Assembly: GCA_964453435.1 (NCBI GenBank)
Contig: CAYVQZ010000011.1
Coordinates: 1 to 64,000, forward strand
DNA: 64,000 nt
Source: CAYVQZ01 sp964453435
Lineage (GTDB): Bacteria; Abyssobacteria; SURF-5
Reading direction: 5' to 3'
Positions 46,320 through 54,810 of this stretch are shown here, piece after piece. Positions within the stretch are counted from its first letter, which is position 1, and each line of letters starts with the position of its first letter. The notes below the pieces were generated by a model. It was not told the DNA's origin, did not search any database, and was given only the letters and a program-made list of their open reading frames with translations. The translations under genes were made by a program, and so were the position numbers.

Positions 46320-48719
46320 ATGGACTCGAAGCAAATTCGCTCATCATTCGAACAAAACGCCGCGCGTGTCCGGGAATTTTTTGGGAGGCTGCGATTAAAA
46401 GGGGAGCGGCCCCGCAAGAAGAAATGGCGCCGATGGCTGGGGTTCGCGGCGGCGTCCTGTTTCCTTGCAGCCGTGAGCCTCCTCCTCTACTGCTGGAGCC
46501 TTTCGGTTCAGATTGATAAACGGTTCTCGGGCCGACGTTGGAGCATTCCGTCGAAGGTCTACTCCGACACGACTATCCTTTTCCCCGGCCAGGAAATAAA
46601 TCCGTCCCTTTTTCATGAAAAGCTCCGACGCCTCGGCTATCGGGAAGTGTCACACCCGCCGGCGCGGAAGGGAGAGATGCAGGTCTCGGCCTCCGAAATC
46701 CGGCTGTGCCTGAACGACCTGAACGTTCCGGGGCGCGAAAGAGAGGGTTTTCCCGCCACGCTGCGTATGTGGAGGGGGCGTATCGAATCGATCATTCGCG
46801 CGGACACAAGTGAGTCGGTCCCGATTCTGGAACTCGAACCGGAAGAGATAACGCTGTTTTTCGGGTCGGAACGAGAACGGCGCCGCTTGGTCTCCATCGA
46901 CCAGGTTCCGCAGCATCTCGTGTACGCCGTTATGGCGGCGGAAGACAGGCGTTTTTATGAGCACCACGGCCTCGACCCCCGTGGAATCGCCCGCGCGTTT
47001 CTGACCAATATGCGTCACGGCGAAATTCGACAGGGCGGCTCGACGATTACCCAGCAACTCGCGAAATGCTACTTCCTCACCCCGAAGAGAACCATTTCCC
47101 GCAAGTTCACGGAACTCATAATGTCACTTCTCATCGAAACCAAGTATGAGAAAGACGAGATAATGGAAATCTATCTGAATGAGATTTACCTCGGCCAAAA
47201 GGGGTCGGTCTCAATCAATGGAGTCGCCGAGGCTTCCCAATTTTACTTTGCGAAACCGGTTGCGGAACTGTCTCTCGCCGAGGCTGCAACGATTGCCGCG
47301 CTCATTAAGGCGCCCAATGCCTATTCGCCTTACATCAACGAAGAGAATTGCAGAAAGCGGCGCAATGCCGTTCTCCATTCGATGTACAGAAACGGATGGA
47401 TATCGGAGGAGGAATTCCATTCCACGTCGCTCGTGCCTGTCACCACTTCCGGCTACGCGGTCTACGAAAAGAAAGCGCCGTACTTCATCGATTATCTTTC
47501 CGAGCAGCTCAACGCCTTGTATTCGCCCGAGGCCCTGTCCAGCCTCGGACTCTCCATTCACACTACATTGGACACGCAGGTTCAAATGGCGGCGGAGGAC
47601 GCGCTGCAAAAAGTGCTCGTAAACCTGGAGGAATCGAACCCGGCTCTCAAACGAGCCGAGCCGCAGAAAAGTCTGCAGGGCGCCGTGATTGTCATGCAGC
47701 CGAAGACAGGCTATATCCTTGCGCTGGTTGGGGGTCGTGATTACGGAGCAAGCCAGTTCAACCGCATTACCAGGGCTCGGCGGCAGCCGGGCAGCGCGTT
47801 CAAGCCTTTCGTTTACCTCAGCGCTCTCGACCGGTTCACCCCCGCTTCCCTGGTCTCGAACCAGCCGAAAACTTATGTGGTCAATAAAACGGTTTGGGAA
47901 CCGCAAAACTTCACGCCCGTGCCGGAGCCTGAGGTGATCCTGAGCACCGCCCTTGCGCAATCAATTAATGTGGCCACCGTCGACTTGGCGATGAAGGTTG
48001 GGCTGGAACATGTCGTAAGGACCGCTTCCGACTTCGGATTCTCAACTCCAATGAAACCATATCCGTCACTGTCGCTCGGGGCCTTCGAAGTGATTCCCCT
48101 CGAGTTGGCCCGCGCCTATTGCGCCTTTGCCGCGGATGGCGTGCTGCCGTACCCTCTTTCCCTCAAAGAGGTGGTGGACGAGAGCGGCGATGTGCTCGAG
48201 AGAAGACACATGACGATCGACCGAGTGATTTCTCCTCAGAAAGCTTATATAATGGTTTCCATGCTGGAGGACGTGGTTAACCGCGGAACGGCGCGACCGC
48301 TTCGGCGCAGCGGCATTTCCTTTCCCGTCGCCGGGAAAACGGGGACAACCAATGATTTCAGAGACGCATGGTTCGTCGGATTCACCCCCGATATCCTTGC
48401 CCTCGTCTGGATAGGTTTCGATGATGAAGAATCGATTTATGCCACTGGGTCCACTGCTGCTCTCCCCGTGTGGGCGGAGATCATGAAGTCGATTCCGCAG
48501 CATGTCTCAGGCTCATGGTTCAGGATGCCGTCGGGGCTCGTCAGGAAAGCCATTTGTCCTCAGACAGGGCTGCTCGCAAACCGCTATGCGTGCCCGGACC
48601 CAACCGAAGAAGTCTTCCTGAAAGGAGGCGAGCCCGAACATCCCTGTCCCGTCCACACACGTATCAATCGGCTGCGGCAAATCATCGATGAAGGCAGGAA
48701 TGCTATCAATAACCTTTAG
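46320..48719 (+). CDS. bifunctional class A penicillin-binding protein (PBP1B-like)
   Basis: A 799-residue peptidoglycan synthase. A short basic cytoplasmic start is followed by one membrane helix (about 40-62). Residues about 75-150 resemble the UB2H regulatory domain of PBP1B (SIPSKVYSDTTILFPGQEI, LRRLGYREV). The GT51 glycosyltransferase has EDRRFYEHHGLDPRGIARA (about 207) and GGSTITQQLAKC. The transpeptidase has SAFKPF as its SxxK (about 493), SIN and KTGTT (about 673). Start ATG 46320 is chosen; the frame is open to 46167, but that start would add about 50 unlikely residues. The downstream lipoprotein gene overlaps its end. Confidence 0.92.
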   Translation: MDSKQIRSSFEQNAARVREFFGRLRLKGERPRKKKWRRWLGFAAASCFLAAVSLLLYCWSLSVQIDKRFSGRRWSIPSKVYSDTTILFPGQEINPSLFHEKLRRLGYREVSHPPARKGEMQVSASEIRLCLNDLNVPGREREGFPATLRMWRGRIESIIRADTSESVPILELEPEEITLFFGSERERRRLVSIDQVPQHLVYAVMAAEDRRFYEHHGLDPRGIARAFLTNMRHGEIRQGGSTITQQLAKCYFLTPKRTISRKFTELIMSLLIETKYEKDEIMEIYLNEIYLGQKGSVSINGVAEASQFYFAKPVAELSLAEAATIAALIKAPNAYSPYINEENCRKRRNAVLHSMYRNGWISEEEFHSTSLVPVTTSGYAVYEKKAPYFIDYLSEQLNALYSPEALSSLGLSIHTTLDTQVQMAAEDALQKVLVNLEESNPALKRAEPQKSLQGAVIVMQPKTGYILALVGGRDYGASQFNRITRARRQPGSAFKPFVYLSALDRFTPASLVSNQPKTYVVNKTVWEPQNFTPVPEPEVILSTALAQSINVATVDLAMKVGLEHVVRTASDFGFSTPMKPYPSLSLGAFEVIPLELARAYCAFAADGVLPYPLSLKEVVDESGDVLERRHMTIDRVISPQKAYIMVSMLEDVVNRGTARPLRRSGISFPVAGKTGTTNDFRDAWFVGFTPDILALVWIGFDDEESIYATGSTAALPVWAEIMKSIPQHVSGSWFRMPSGLVRKAICPQTGLLANRYACPDPTEEVFLKGGEPEHPCPVHTRINRLRQIIDEGRNAINNL

Positions 48720-49128
48720 ACTTGTGTTCCTAATAATAATGGGTCTCCTGGTAACCGTTCCGGCAGGTTGTTCGGTTTCGTATAGGCCGCCGCAACCGGA
48801 TCGCCCCGGCAGCGTAAATGAACGCCGCCCGCCGGAGGACCCGCGAGCAACGGCTTCCCTTCAGTTGACACGGCAGGGCCGGGAACTTCTCGAAAGCGGG
48901 CGGCCCGACGACGCAATCAGCATGCTCGAACGCGCCGTTGGCATCGGCCCGACTAACGGCCAGAATTACTATTACCTGGCTGAGGCATGGATTCAAAAAG
49001 GCGACCCCGCACAGGCGGAGGAGTTCAATCGGCTGGCGGCTATCTATCTGGAGGCCGACCCCGAATGGATGGCACGGGTCGAGGAACAACGGCTCCGAAT
49101 CGAAGAGGTTCGTCCGCCCGAATTTTGA
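48688..49128 (+). CDS. TPR-containing lipoprotein
   Basis: A 146-residue lipoprotein: hydrophobic signal (FRLVFLIIMGLLVTV) ending in lipobox PAGC, a proline-rich spacer, and about two TPR units (GRELLESGRPDDAISMLERA, YYYLAEAWIQKGDPAQAEEF). Its start (ATG 48688 or 48700) overlaps the end of the penicillin-binding protein gene, so it may be a partner or activator of that synthase; that is inference, by analogy with lipoprotein activators of PBPs. Confidence 0.78.
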   Translation: MKAGMLSITFRLVFLIIMGLLVTVPAGCSVSYRPPQPDRPGSVNERRPPEDPRATASLQLTRQGRELLESGRPDDAISMLERAVGIGPTNGQNYYYLAEAWIQKGDPAQAEEFNRLAAIYLEADPEWMARVEEQRLRIEEVRPPEF

Positions 49129-49145
49129 GCAGGAGACCAAACCGA

Positions 49146-49172
49146 GGCGCAGCCACCCTGCGCCGCTTTTTT
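49146..49172 (+). terminator. rho-independent terminator after the TPR lipoprotein gene
   Basis: Stem GGCGCAG/CTGCGCC (7 bp) with loop CCACC, then GCTTTTTT. It lies about 20 bases after the stop and should end the PBP-TPR transcript. Confidence 0.8.
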
Positions 49173-49340
49173 CTGTGCGTAGCGAAGACTCTCGATTATT
49201 TTCCCGGCGAAGACAAAAATCCCCCATTGTGATAACATCCTGTCGTGGTGTCTGAACGGTAAAGAACCCCGTGATAATAACGAGCCGAGCCGGTGTTAAA
49301 GCATATGGTTCAACAAGTTCTTTTCTGAAGGAGCCGCTCA

Positions 49341-50543
49341 ATGAAACGATCAGAATCCGGTCAATCCGCGGACGTCAGAATCGTCCAAATCGAACTGACA
49401 CCCCTGTTTGTTCCGTTTCAGGAAAACGTTAAACAGGCCATGCAGTCAGCCGGCGGCGCCGGACTCGGAATGGCCATTGCTGCGGAAGAGCGATGGCTCG
49501 GGGGCGATTTCGTCATCTGCAGGCTGATTGCTGACGACGGCAGTGTCGGCCTCGGCGAGGCGTTTGTCTGGCTTCCGGAAACAGGGGCGCATCCGGACCA
49601 GATCATTTCCATCATCGGACATTCGCTTGCCGACTACGTGCTGGGAGAGAGCCCGTTTAACGTCGAGCGTATCCGCCACCGGATGGATGCCAACGTCGCC
49701 CGGAACGAGGTCGCAAAGGGAATCCTCGATATGGCGTGTTACGACGTGATGGGCAGAATTTCTGGCCGTCCCGCATGCGATTTTATGGGTGGAAAGACCG
49801 TCGACCGGATTCCGCTGGCGGCTCTGATTCCTCTCATGGAGGTCGATTCGATGGTCGGCCTCGCCGAAACGTTCGCCAACGCCGGTTATCGTACCATTCG
49901 CGTCAAACTCGGCCTGAGCATCTCTCAGGATGTTCGGACCATTGAATGCATGCGCGAGACGATGGGCGACGAGATTCGCATCCGGGTCGATTACAATCAA
50001 GCGTACACGCCTGCAGAGGCGGTTCGCGCAATCAACATGCTCGAGCCGTTCGGGATCGACTACGCCGAACAACCTGTCGGCGCGACTGATTACGTCGGGA
50101 TGGCGCACGTTCAAAGCAGGGTGAACGTCCCGCTCATGGCGCACGAAGGCTGTTTTTCGCTGGCGGACATAGTTCATCTTGCCGAACTCAGAGCGATCGG
50201 TGTCGTCGGCATCAACTCCGAGCGCCCCGGCGGCGTGACAAACGCGCTCCGCGCGATCTCGCTTGCGGAACAGCGGGGGATGGGGGTCGCGTTGCACAAC
50301 CAGCCGCTCGGCATCGCATCGGCCATGCACATTCACCTCGCCGCTGCCAGGTATCACTCACTCGGCCACGCCACGGAACTGTTCGGCCACTTCATGCTCG
50401 AAGACGACCTCATCGTCGCCCCGATCGACTATGCGGAAGGATTCGCGGTTGTTCCCCGCGGTCCCGGCTGGGGTGTCGCCCTTGACGAAGCTGCGCTTGC
50501 CAAATACGCCAGGGGCAAAACCGTAAAGCTGAAGGCCAAATGA
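49341..50543 (+). CDS. enolase-superfamily enzyme (mandelate racemase/muconate lactonizing type)
   Basis: A 400-residue TIM-barrel enzyme. The N-terminal capping domain (about 15-140) is followed by the barrel with RVKLGLS (general-base lysine region), metal ligands in VDYNQ, YAEQPVG and MAHEGCF, and HNQPLGIAS near the C-terminus. Superfamily members abstract a proton alpha to a carboxylate; dehydratases, racemases and cycloisomerases share this fold, so the substrate cannot be assigned. It has AAGGAG upstream of ATG 49341. It stands alone between the terminator and a convergent aldo/keto reductase gene. Confidence 0.85.
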   Translation: MKRSESGQSADVRIVQIELTPLFVPFQENVKQAMQSAGGAGLGMAIAAEERWLGGDFVICRLIADDGSVGLGEAFVWLPETGAHPDQIISIIGHSLADYVLGESPFNVERIRHRMDANVARNEVAKGILDMACYDVMGRISGRPACDFMGGKTVDRIPLAALIPLMEVDSMVGLAETFANAGYRTIRVKLGLSISQDVRTIECMRETMGDEIRIRVDYNQAYTPAEAVRAINMLEPFGIDYAEQPVGATDYVGMAHVQSRVNVPLMAHEGCFSLADIVHLAELRAIGVVGINSERPGGVTNALRAISLAEQRGMGVALHNQPLGIASAMHIHLAAARYHSLGHATELFGHFMLEDDLIVAPIDYAEGFAVVPRGPGWGVALDEAALAKYARGKTVKLKAK

Positions 50544-50634
50544 TTTGAGGCCGCAGAATCACCAGGCGCTCAAGAATTCGGAAACACAATAGTAGTGTCC
50601 CGGGAACATGATGGAAATACAATGAACGTATCCG

Positions 50635-52131
50635 CTAGCCGGCGCATTCTGCATTCACTTCCGCCCATTCGCTCTTGCCACCGTTTTTGTCGACAGCGCG
50701 CACACGGTAGGTATTCAGCCCTTGAGCCGCGTCGGCGTCCCGATATGTGAAGGGCTGTCGGGTTGTCTGCGGCCGGTGGAGCGCTTCACCGAGCATGCGT
50801 TCGCTGCTGTAGATTTCATAGTGGGAGAGCGGGGCCCTTCCGGCATAGCTTGTTTCCCAGGCAAGATAAACGGCGGGGGTTCCGCTGATGTGTTCCCGGT
50901 ACCCGCTGTCCGGCATGGCCCTCAGCCCTTGCGGCGGCGTAAGCCCGAGCGACGGCCTCTGGAAGTAGTTCGTGCCAGTGCCGACTGCTTCGGCCGTCAT
51001 CCGCTCGATCTCCCGCATCTCGTCGCCTGAGAGGGGCTCGCGCACCTGTGCCGCCTCGATATTCGCGGTGAGCTGGTCCTCTGCCGGATCGTCGGATGCG
51101 GCAATGTGGCCGATACCGATTATCACACAATCCACACCGGGAACACTCAATGAATACCGAATCAGTGGAGCCGACGGAAGGTTCTTCGACCCGACACCCA
51201 TATACACATCATGCGGCTCGTTCGAAAATGAGTTCGATTCTCGGCCATAGTACTTGGCGTCGGCAAACACCTTCATTCCGATAACTCCCATTCCCTTTGC
51301 CTTCGCCACGGGAATCACGTTGTGCTGGTGGTTGAAATAATGTCTGTCATTCGAGTTGATGGCCACGAGGAGCGTGTCGAAGATGCCCACGTCGTCCCTT
51401 TGGATCGCCTCCATCAGCGCGGGCGAGTTCCAGTGTCCGGTGATTCCGATATGCCGGACCAGCTTCTCTTCAGCCGGATTCACCCCCGTCCGATTCGTGC
51501 CGTCGCGGAGGTCCAGGAGGCCCGCCAGGGTTCCAATATGCTCGGCCCGCGGGTCCGGCTCAGGAAGCCCCTCAAAAATCGCGTCGATTTCCTCAATCGT
51601 ATTGATGTTGTGTACTTGCACGAGGTCGAGATAAGCGTCCTCGGGATAGTTCCCCTTTCCATCGCCGAACATCTGCGACAATGAGCGCCTCACATCGTCC
51701 ACCGCCGTCCTCACCCAACCTCCGTTCGAGGCGGGGTTCGGCCCAAGGTCACCATCGGCCGTGACCGCGCGGCGCATGTGGGTCTTCGTTGCCAGGAAAA
51801 TTGTCTTTCGGAGTTTTCTGTCATAATCCGGTGTGTCCGGGACCAGGTGCAGCCGCCGAAAGGCCTTTCCATAGGTCAACTGGCTCGGGCCGTAAATGTT
51901 CGAGGTGTCGAAATACGATATACCCCGTTCTAACGCTTTCAGAATTATCTGCGTTCCATCGGTTCCCGGTCTCGGCCACTGTATGGAAGCCTGTCCGCCG
52001 AGCCCGAAGGTGGTGACGGCACGCGCCGTTTTGCCGAGAGTTCTCGTCAACAGCTTGTTGTTCTTGCTTCCGGCCGCCGCTTTGACCTTGCCTGTTCTCC
52101 GGCCTTTCTCAATGGGACCTTCTGTCTTCAT
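50635..52131 (-). CDS. aldo/keto reductase with C-terminal fibronectin III-like domain
   Basis: A 498-residue protein. Residues about 20-390 are an aldo/keto reductase barrel: the catalytic tetrad appears as Asp in FDTSNIYG, Tyr in the same motif, Lys in ATKTHMRR and His in LVQVHNINT, and VIIGIGH binds NADPH. Residues about 410-498 (PAVYLAWETSYAGRAPLSHYEIY, FTYRDADAAQGLNTYRVRAVDKNGG) are a fibronectin III-like beta domain, an unusual addition. ATG 52131 follows GGGGGAG; the longer frame to 52227 lacks a better start. Substrate unknown. Confidence 0.82.
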   Translation of the reverse strand: MKTEGPIEKGRRTGKVKAAAGSKNNKLLTRTLGKTARAVTTFGLGGQASIQWPRPGTDGTQIILKALERGISYFDTSNIYGPSQLTYGKAFRRLHLVPDTPDYDRKLRKTIFLATKTHMRRAVTADGDLGPNPASNGGWVRTAVDDVRRSLSQMFGDGKGNYPEDAYLDLVQVHNINTIEEIDAIFEGLPEPDPRAEHIGTLAGLLDLRDGTNRTGVNPAEEKLVRHIGITGHWNSPALMEAIQRDDVGIFDTLLVAINSNDRHYFNHQHNVIPVAKAKGMGVIGMKVFADAKYYGRESNSFSNEPHDVYMGVGSKNLPSAPLIRYSLSVPGVDCVIIGIGHIAASDDPAEDQLTANIEAAQVREPLSGDEMREIERMTAEAVGTGTNYFQRPSLGLTPPQGLRAMPDSGYREHISGTPAVYLAWETSYAGRAPLSHYEIYSSERMLGEALHRPQTTRQPFTYRDADAAQGLNTYRVRAVDKNGGKSEWAEVNAECAG

Positions 52132-52244
52132 TTTTTTCTCCCCCGTCCGGTTATACAGGATGAACAATAATCTCGGTTCATACTTCCTTATCAAAAGTAT
52201 GCAGAAAATTCTTGGTCGGCGACACACCCGACATGAAATTGCCT

Positions 52245-52390
52245 CGGGGTTTGGTAATTTGTGCTTCCGGGACAGCGAGTGTGTCCGATAATTTCATCTG
52301 GCGGCTCTCTGCTCGAGACAGTCCCGAATCTATCCCGCGAAGCGCGGGACTCCGCGTTCGTAATTCTTGGGACAGTACCCTTTACAGTGC
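52245..52390 (+). repeat. mosaic intergenic repeat, copy 7
   Basis: Short copy: GTCCGATAATTTCATC, GAGACAGTCCCGAATCTATC, CCGCGAAGCGCGGGACT and GTAATTCTTGGGACAGTACC. Upstream of the aldo/keto reductase gene; the DNA from 52391 to 52633 shows nothing else I can call. Confidence 0.65.
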
Positions 52391-52633
52391 GTAATATTAT
52401 CTTTTCATGCAGGGACGTCATTCCGGATGGTGTCTCCGAAGGATCTCTTTTGTTGCGCGGCGTCACATCGGCGCCGGCCGCATGAAAGTCACAGCAAAAA
52501 CGCGTGAATTTGCAAAATGAAAGTCTTCGTGGCGGTTCGCGTTGCGGGAAAAACGCATCCAGCATTTGGGCAGGCGCAGCAGGGTTGCCGAGGAAAGAAG
52601 AGAATCCCTCAGGAAAGCCGTGGGTGTCGCGGC

Positions 52634-54310
52634 TCAGGGCCGCAATGCGCCGGGAAGAGAAAAAGTGAAAGCGCTGCCTTTGCCGGGCTCGCTCTCAAGC
52701 CAAATGCTCCCGCCAAGCGCTTCGACGGCCATTTTACAGAATGCCAGACCGAGCCCGGTGTCTGTTTGATGGCCGAGCTCCCTGAGGCCCGCCTGGAAGA
52801 ACTTTTCGAAAATCTTCTCATGGTATTCGCGCGGGATTCCCTCACCGAAGTCTTTTATCGAAAACAGCACACAGTTTTCTTCGCGAGCCGGAGCGATGCT
52901 GACGAGTATCTTGCCCTCGGCAAGGGAATGTTTGATGGCGTTGGACAGAATGTTGGCGAGGATGCGTTCCAGCAAACTTTCGTCACAAAAGATTTCTCGG
53001 ATAGCCGAATCGGCTGATATGCTCACGGTTTTGGCGTCGCGCTCGATGATTGCGGCATAGCGGTTGACCGTTCGTTGAACCAGGCCCGAAGGGTCAAGCC
53101 ATTTCTTCTCGATTTGGATGGCGCCGCTTTCCAGGCGTGAGATTTCGAGCAAATTCGTGATCATCTCCGAAAGCTTGAACTGGTTGCGCTTGGCCAGTTG
53201 AAGGTAATCGCTTTGTTGGTCGGCCGGCGTATCCCTCGCGGTCATCAAGAGCATGTCGAGGGCCATCATGGTGTTCGTGACCGGGTTTTTCATATCGTGA
53301 ACGACCATGTTAATGAGGTCTTCCTTCAACGCTTCCAATTCCATCAATTTCCGGTTCGTCTCGCGCATCTCCTCGTTGACGGCTTCGAGTATTCTCATTT
53401 GAAGGTTTTCTTCATAGAGCCGAATGTTGTCGAGCGCCACCCCGGTTGAACTGGCAACCATGGTGAGAAGCTGTAAATGCTCATCCGTGAAATGGCCCTT
53501 TGCGCCGCGATGGTCTATGTAGATAATGCCCAGCGTTTCCTTTCGCCCCCGGATCGGAACGCACATAGCCGACTTGATGTGTCCGTGGAGGATGCTGGCC
53601 TTTCCCGAAAAACGCCTGTCCGCGGGCGCATCCGAGGTTATAATTGACTCCTCCTGTTCGAGCACTCTCGTGGCGATAGTACGGCTGAACGCAACGTCGG
53701 AGGAATCCTCTGCGCTCTCACCCTCTCTCTTTTTTGCCGCTGCGAGCTGAAGCTCGCCGCTGGTGTCGAGAAGCATGATGTAGCCGCGGTCCGCATCGAA
53801 AATCGGGAAAATGATATCAAGAATTTTTTTGAATAGTTCCTGCGTGTCGAAGATAGACGAGATAAGGCCGCTGATTTCGTATACTCGCTTGAGGTTTTCG
53901 TGCGCCTGCCTCAACTCTTCAATGCTTTTCGGGGAGGGGGTATCCGGTCTGAAGGAGCCGATTATCTCTTTTGAATCCCTGCGCTTTGTCGGAACCTTTT
54001 TCTCCTCGCCTTCTTCGGGAATTGGGGCGTCCACGTAACGCAGGCGGGTCTTGCCCAAAACAATTTCATCGTTATCTCGAAGGCGGCGGCGCTCTATCTT
54101 GATTCCGTTGACATACGTGCCGTTGGCGGACTCCAAGTCTTCGATGAAATAAGCGTCGTTTACACGAGTGATAAGCGCGTGGCGGGAGGATACCGTGTCG
54201 TCCTTGATTCTAATGTCGTTCTGAGGGGACCGCCCGATCGTAAAACGGTCCGACCGAATGGGGAAAATGGCGCCTTTTTTCGTGCCGGCTTCAAGTTTGA
54301 AGAAAGGCAT
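52634..54310 (-). CDS. orphan FHA-GAF sensor histidine kinase
   Basis: A 558-residue cytoplasmic kinase. Domains in order: FHA (about 1-95; FTIGRSPQNDIRI, SSRHALI, SANGTYVNG), GAF (about 165-315), HisKA with VVHDMKNPVTNTMMALDMLL (about 335-360) and a HATPase domain with N box NAIKHS, G1 DFGEGIPRE and G2 DTGLGLAFCK. There are no membrane segments, so it reads an internal signal; the FHA domain binds phosphothreonine peptides, suggesting cross-talk with Ser/Thr kinases. No response regulator lies beside it. Confidence 0.9.
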   Translation of the reverse strand: MPFFKLEAGTKKGAIFPIRSDRFTIGRSPQNDIRIKDDTVSSRHALITRVNDAYFIEDLESANGTYVNGIKIERRRLRDNDEIVLGKTRLRYVDAPIPEEGEEKKVPTKRRDSKEIIGSFRPDTPSPKSIEELRQAHENLKRVYEISGLISSIFDTQELFKKILDIIFPIFDADRGYIMLLDTSGELQLAAAKKREGESAEDSSDVAFSRTIATRVLEQEESIITSDAPADRRFSGKASILHGHIKSAMCVPIRGRKETLGIIYIDHRGAKGHFTDEHLQLLTMVASSTGVALDNIRLYEENLQMRILEAVNEEMRETNRKLMELEALKEDLINMVVHDMKNPVTNTMMALDMLLMTARDTPADQQSDYLQLAKRNQFKLSEMITNLLEISRLESGAIQIEKKWLDPSGLVQRTVNRYAAIIERDAKTVSISADSAIREIFCDESLLERILANILSNAIKHSLAEGKILVSIAPAREENCVLFSIKDFGEGIPREYHEKIFEKFFQAGLRELGHQTDTGLGLAFCKMAVEALGGSIWLESEPGKGSAFTFSLPGALRP

Positions 54311-54474
54311 TTTCGCTATGCTGCGTGTTCGGATTCCCGAAAAACATCGGCGATGTGTTTTCTTGAACTTTGCGCTCCCACCTCTTCAGGATACGGGGAA
54401 ACGGACGAGCCGCCTCTGCGCCAGGCCTTCGAGCGCCCCAGAAATTTGCGTGCCCCGCGTGAAACGATGGAGGC

Positions 54475-54680
54475 GAGAACTGTCAGGCTGTCCGATAATT
54501 CATTAGCGCGCGCTTCGGGGACAGTCCCGATTCTACGGCTCTTCGTGCCCGTAAATCTGGGACAGTCCCCTGCGCTCTCGTTTTCGGTCAAGCACATAAT
54601 TGTCGGACAGATACAGAGTCCCTTTCGCCGGCGTTTCGGCAGAAAATGTGATTATCGGACAGTTTCGCTATCAGACTGTT
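54475..54680 (+). repeat. mosaic intergenic repeat, copy 8
   Basis: Blocks CTGTCCGATAATTCATTAGC, GGGGACAGTCCCGATTCTA, CTTCGTGCCCGTAAATCTGG and CATAATTGTCGGACAGATAC. It lies between the kinase and glgA genes; nothing else is visible in 54311-54810. Confidence 0.8.
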
Positions 54681-54810
54681 TAGCCAGATTATATATTATG
54701 CCGAAAGATTTAGCAAACGCTCAGCGTCGCTGATCGAGCAGTGTCGATACATTACGGGAGAAGACAACCGAGTTTTCCGGTGGCAAACATTGTCCTGTCG
54801 GTCCGAATCC

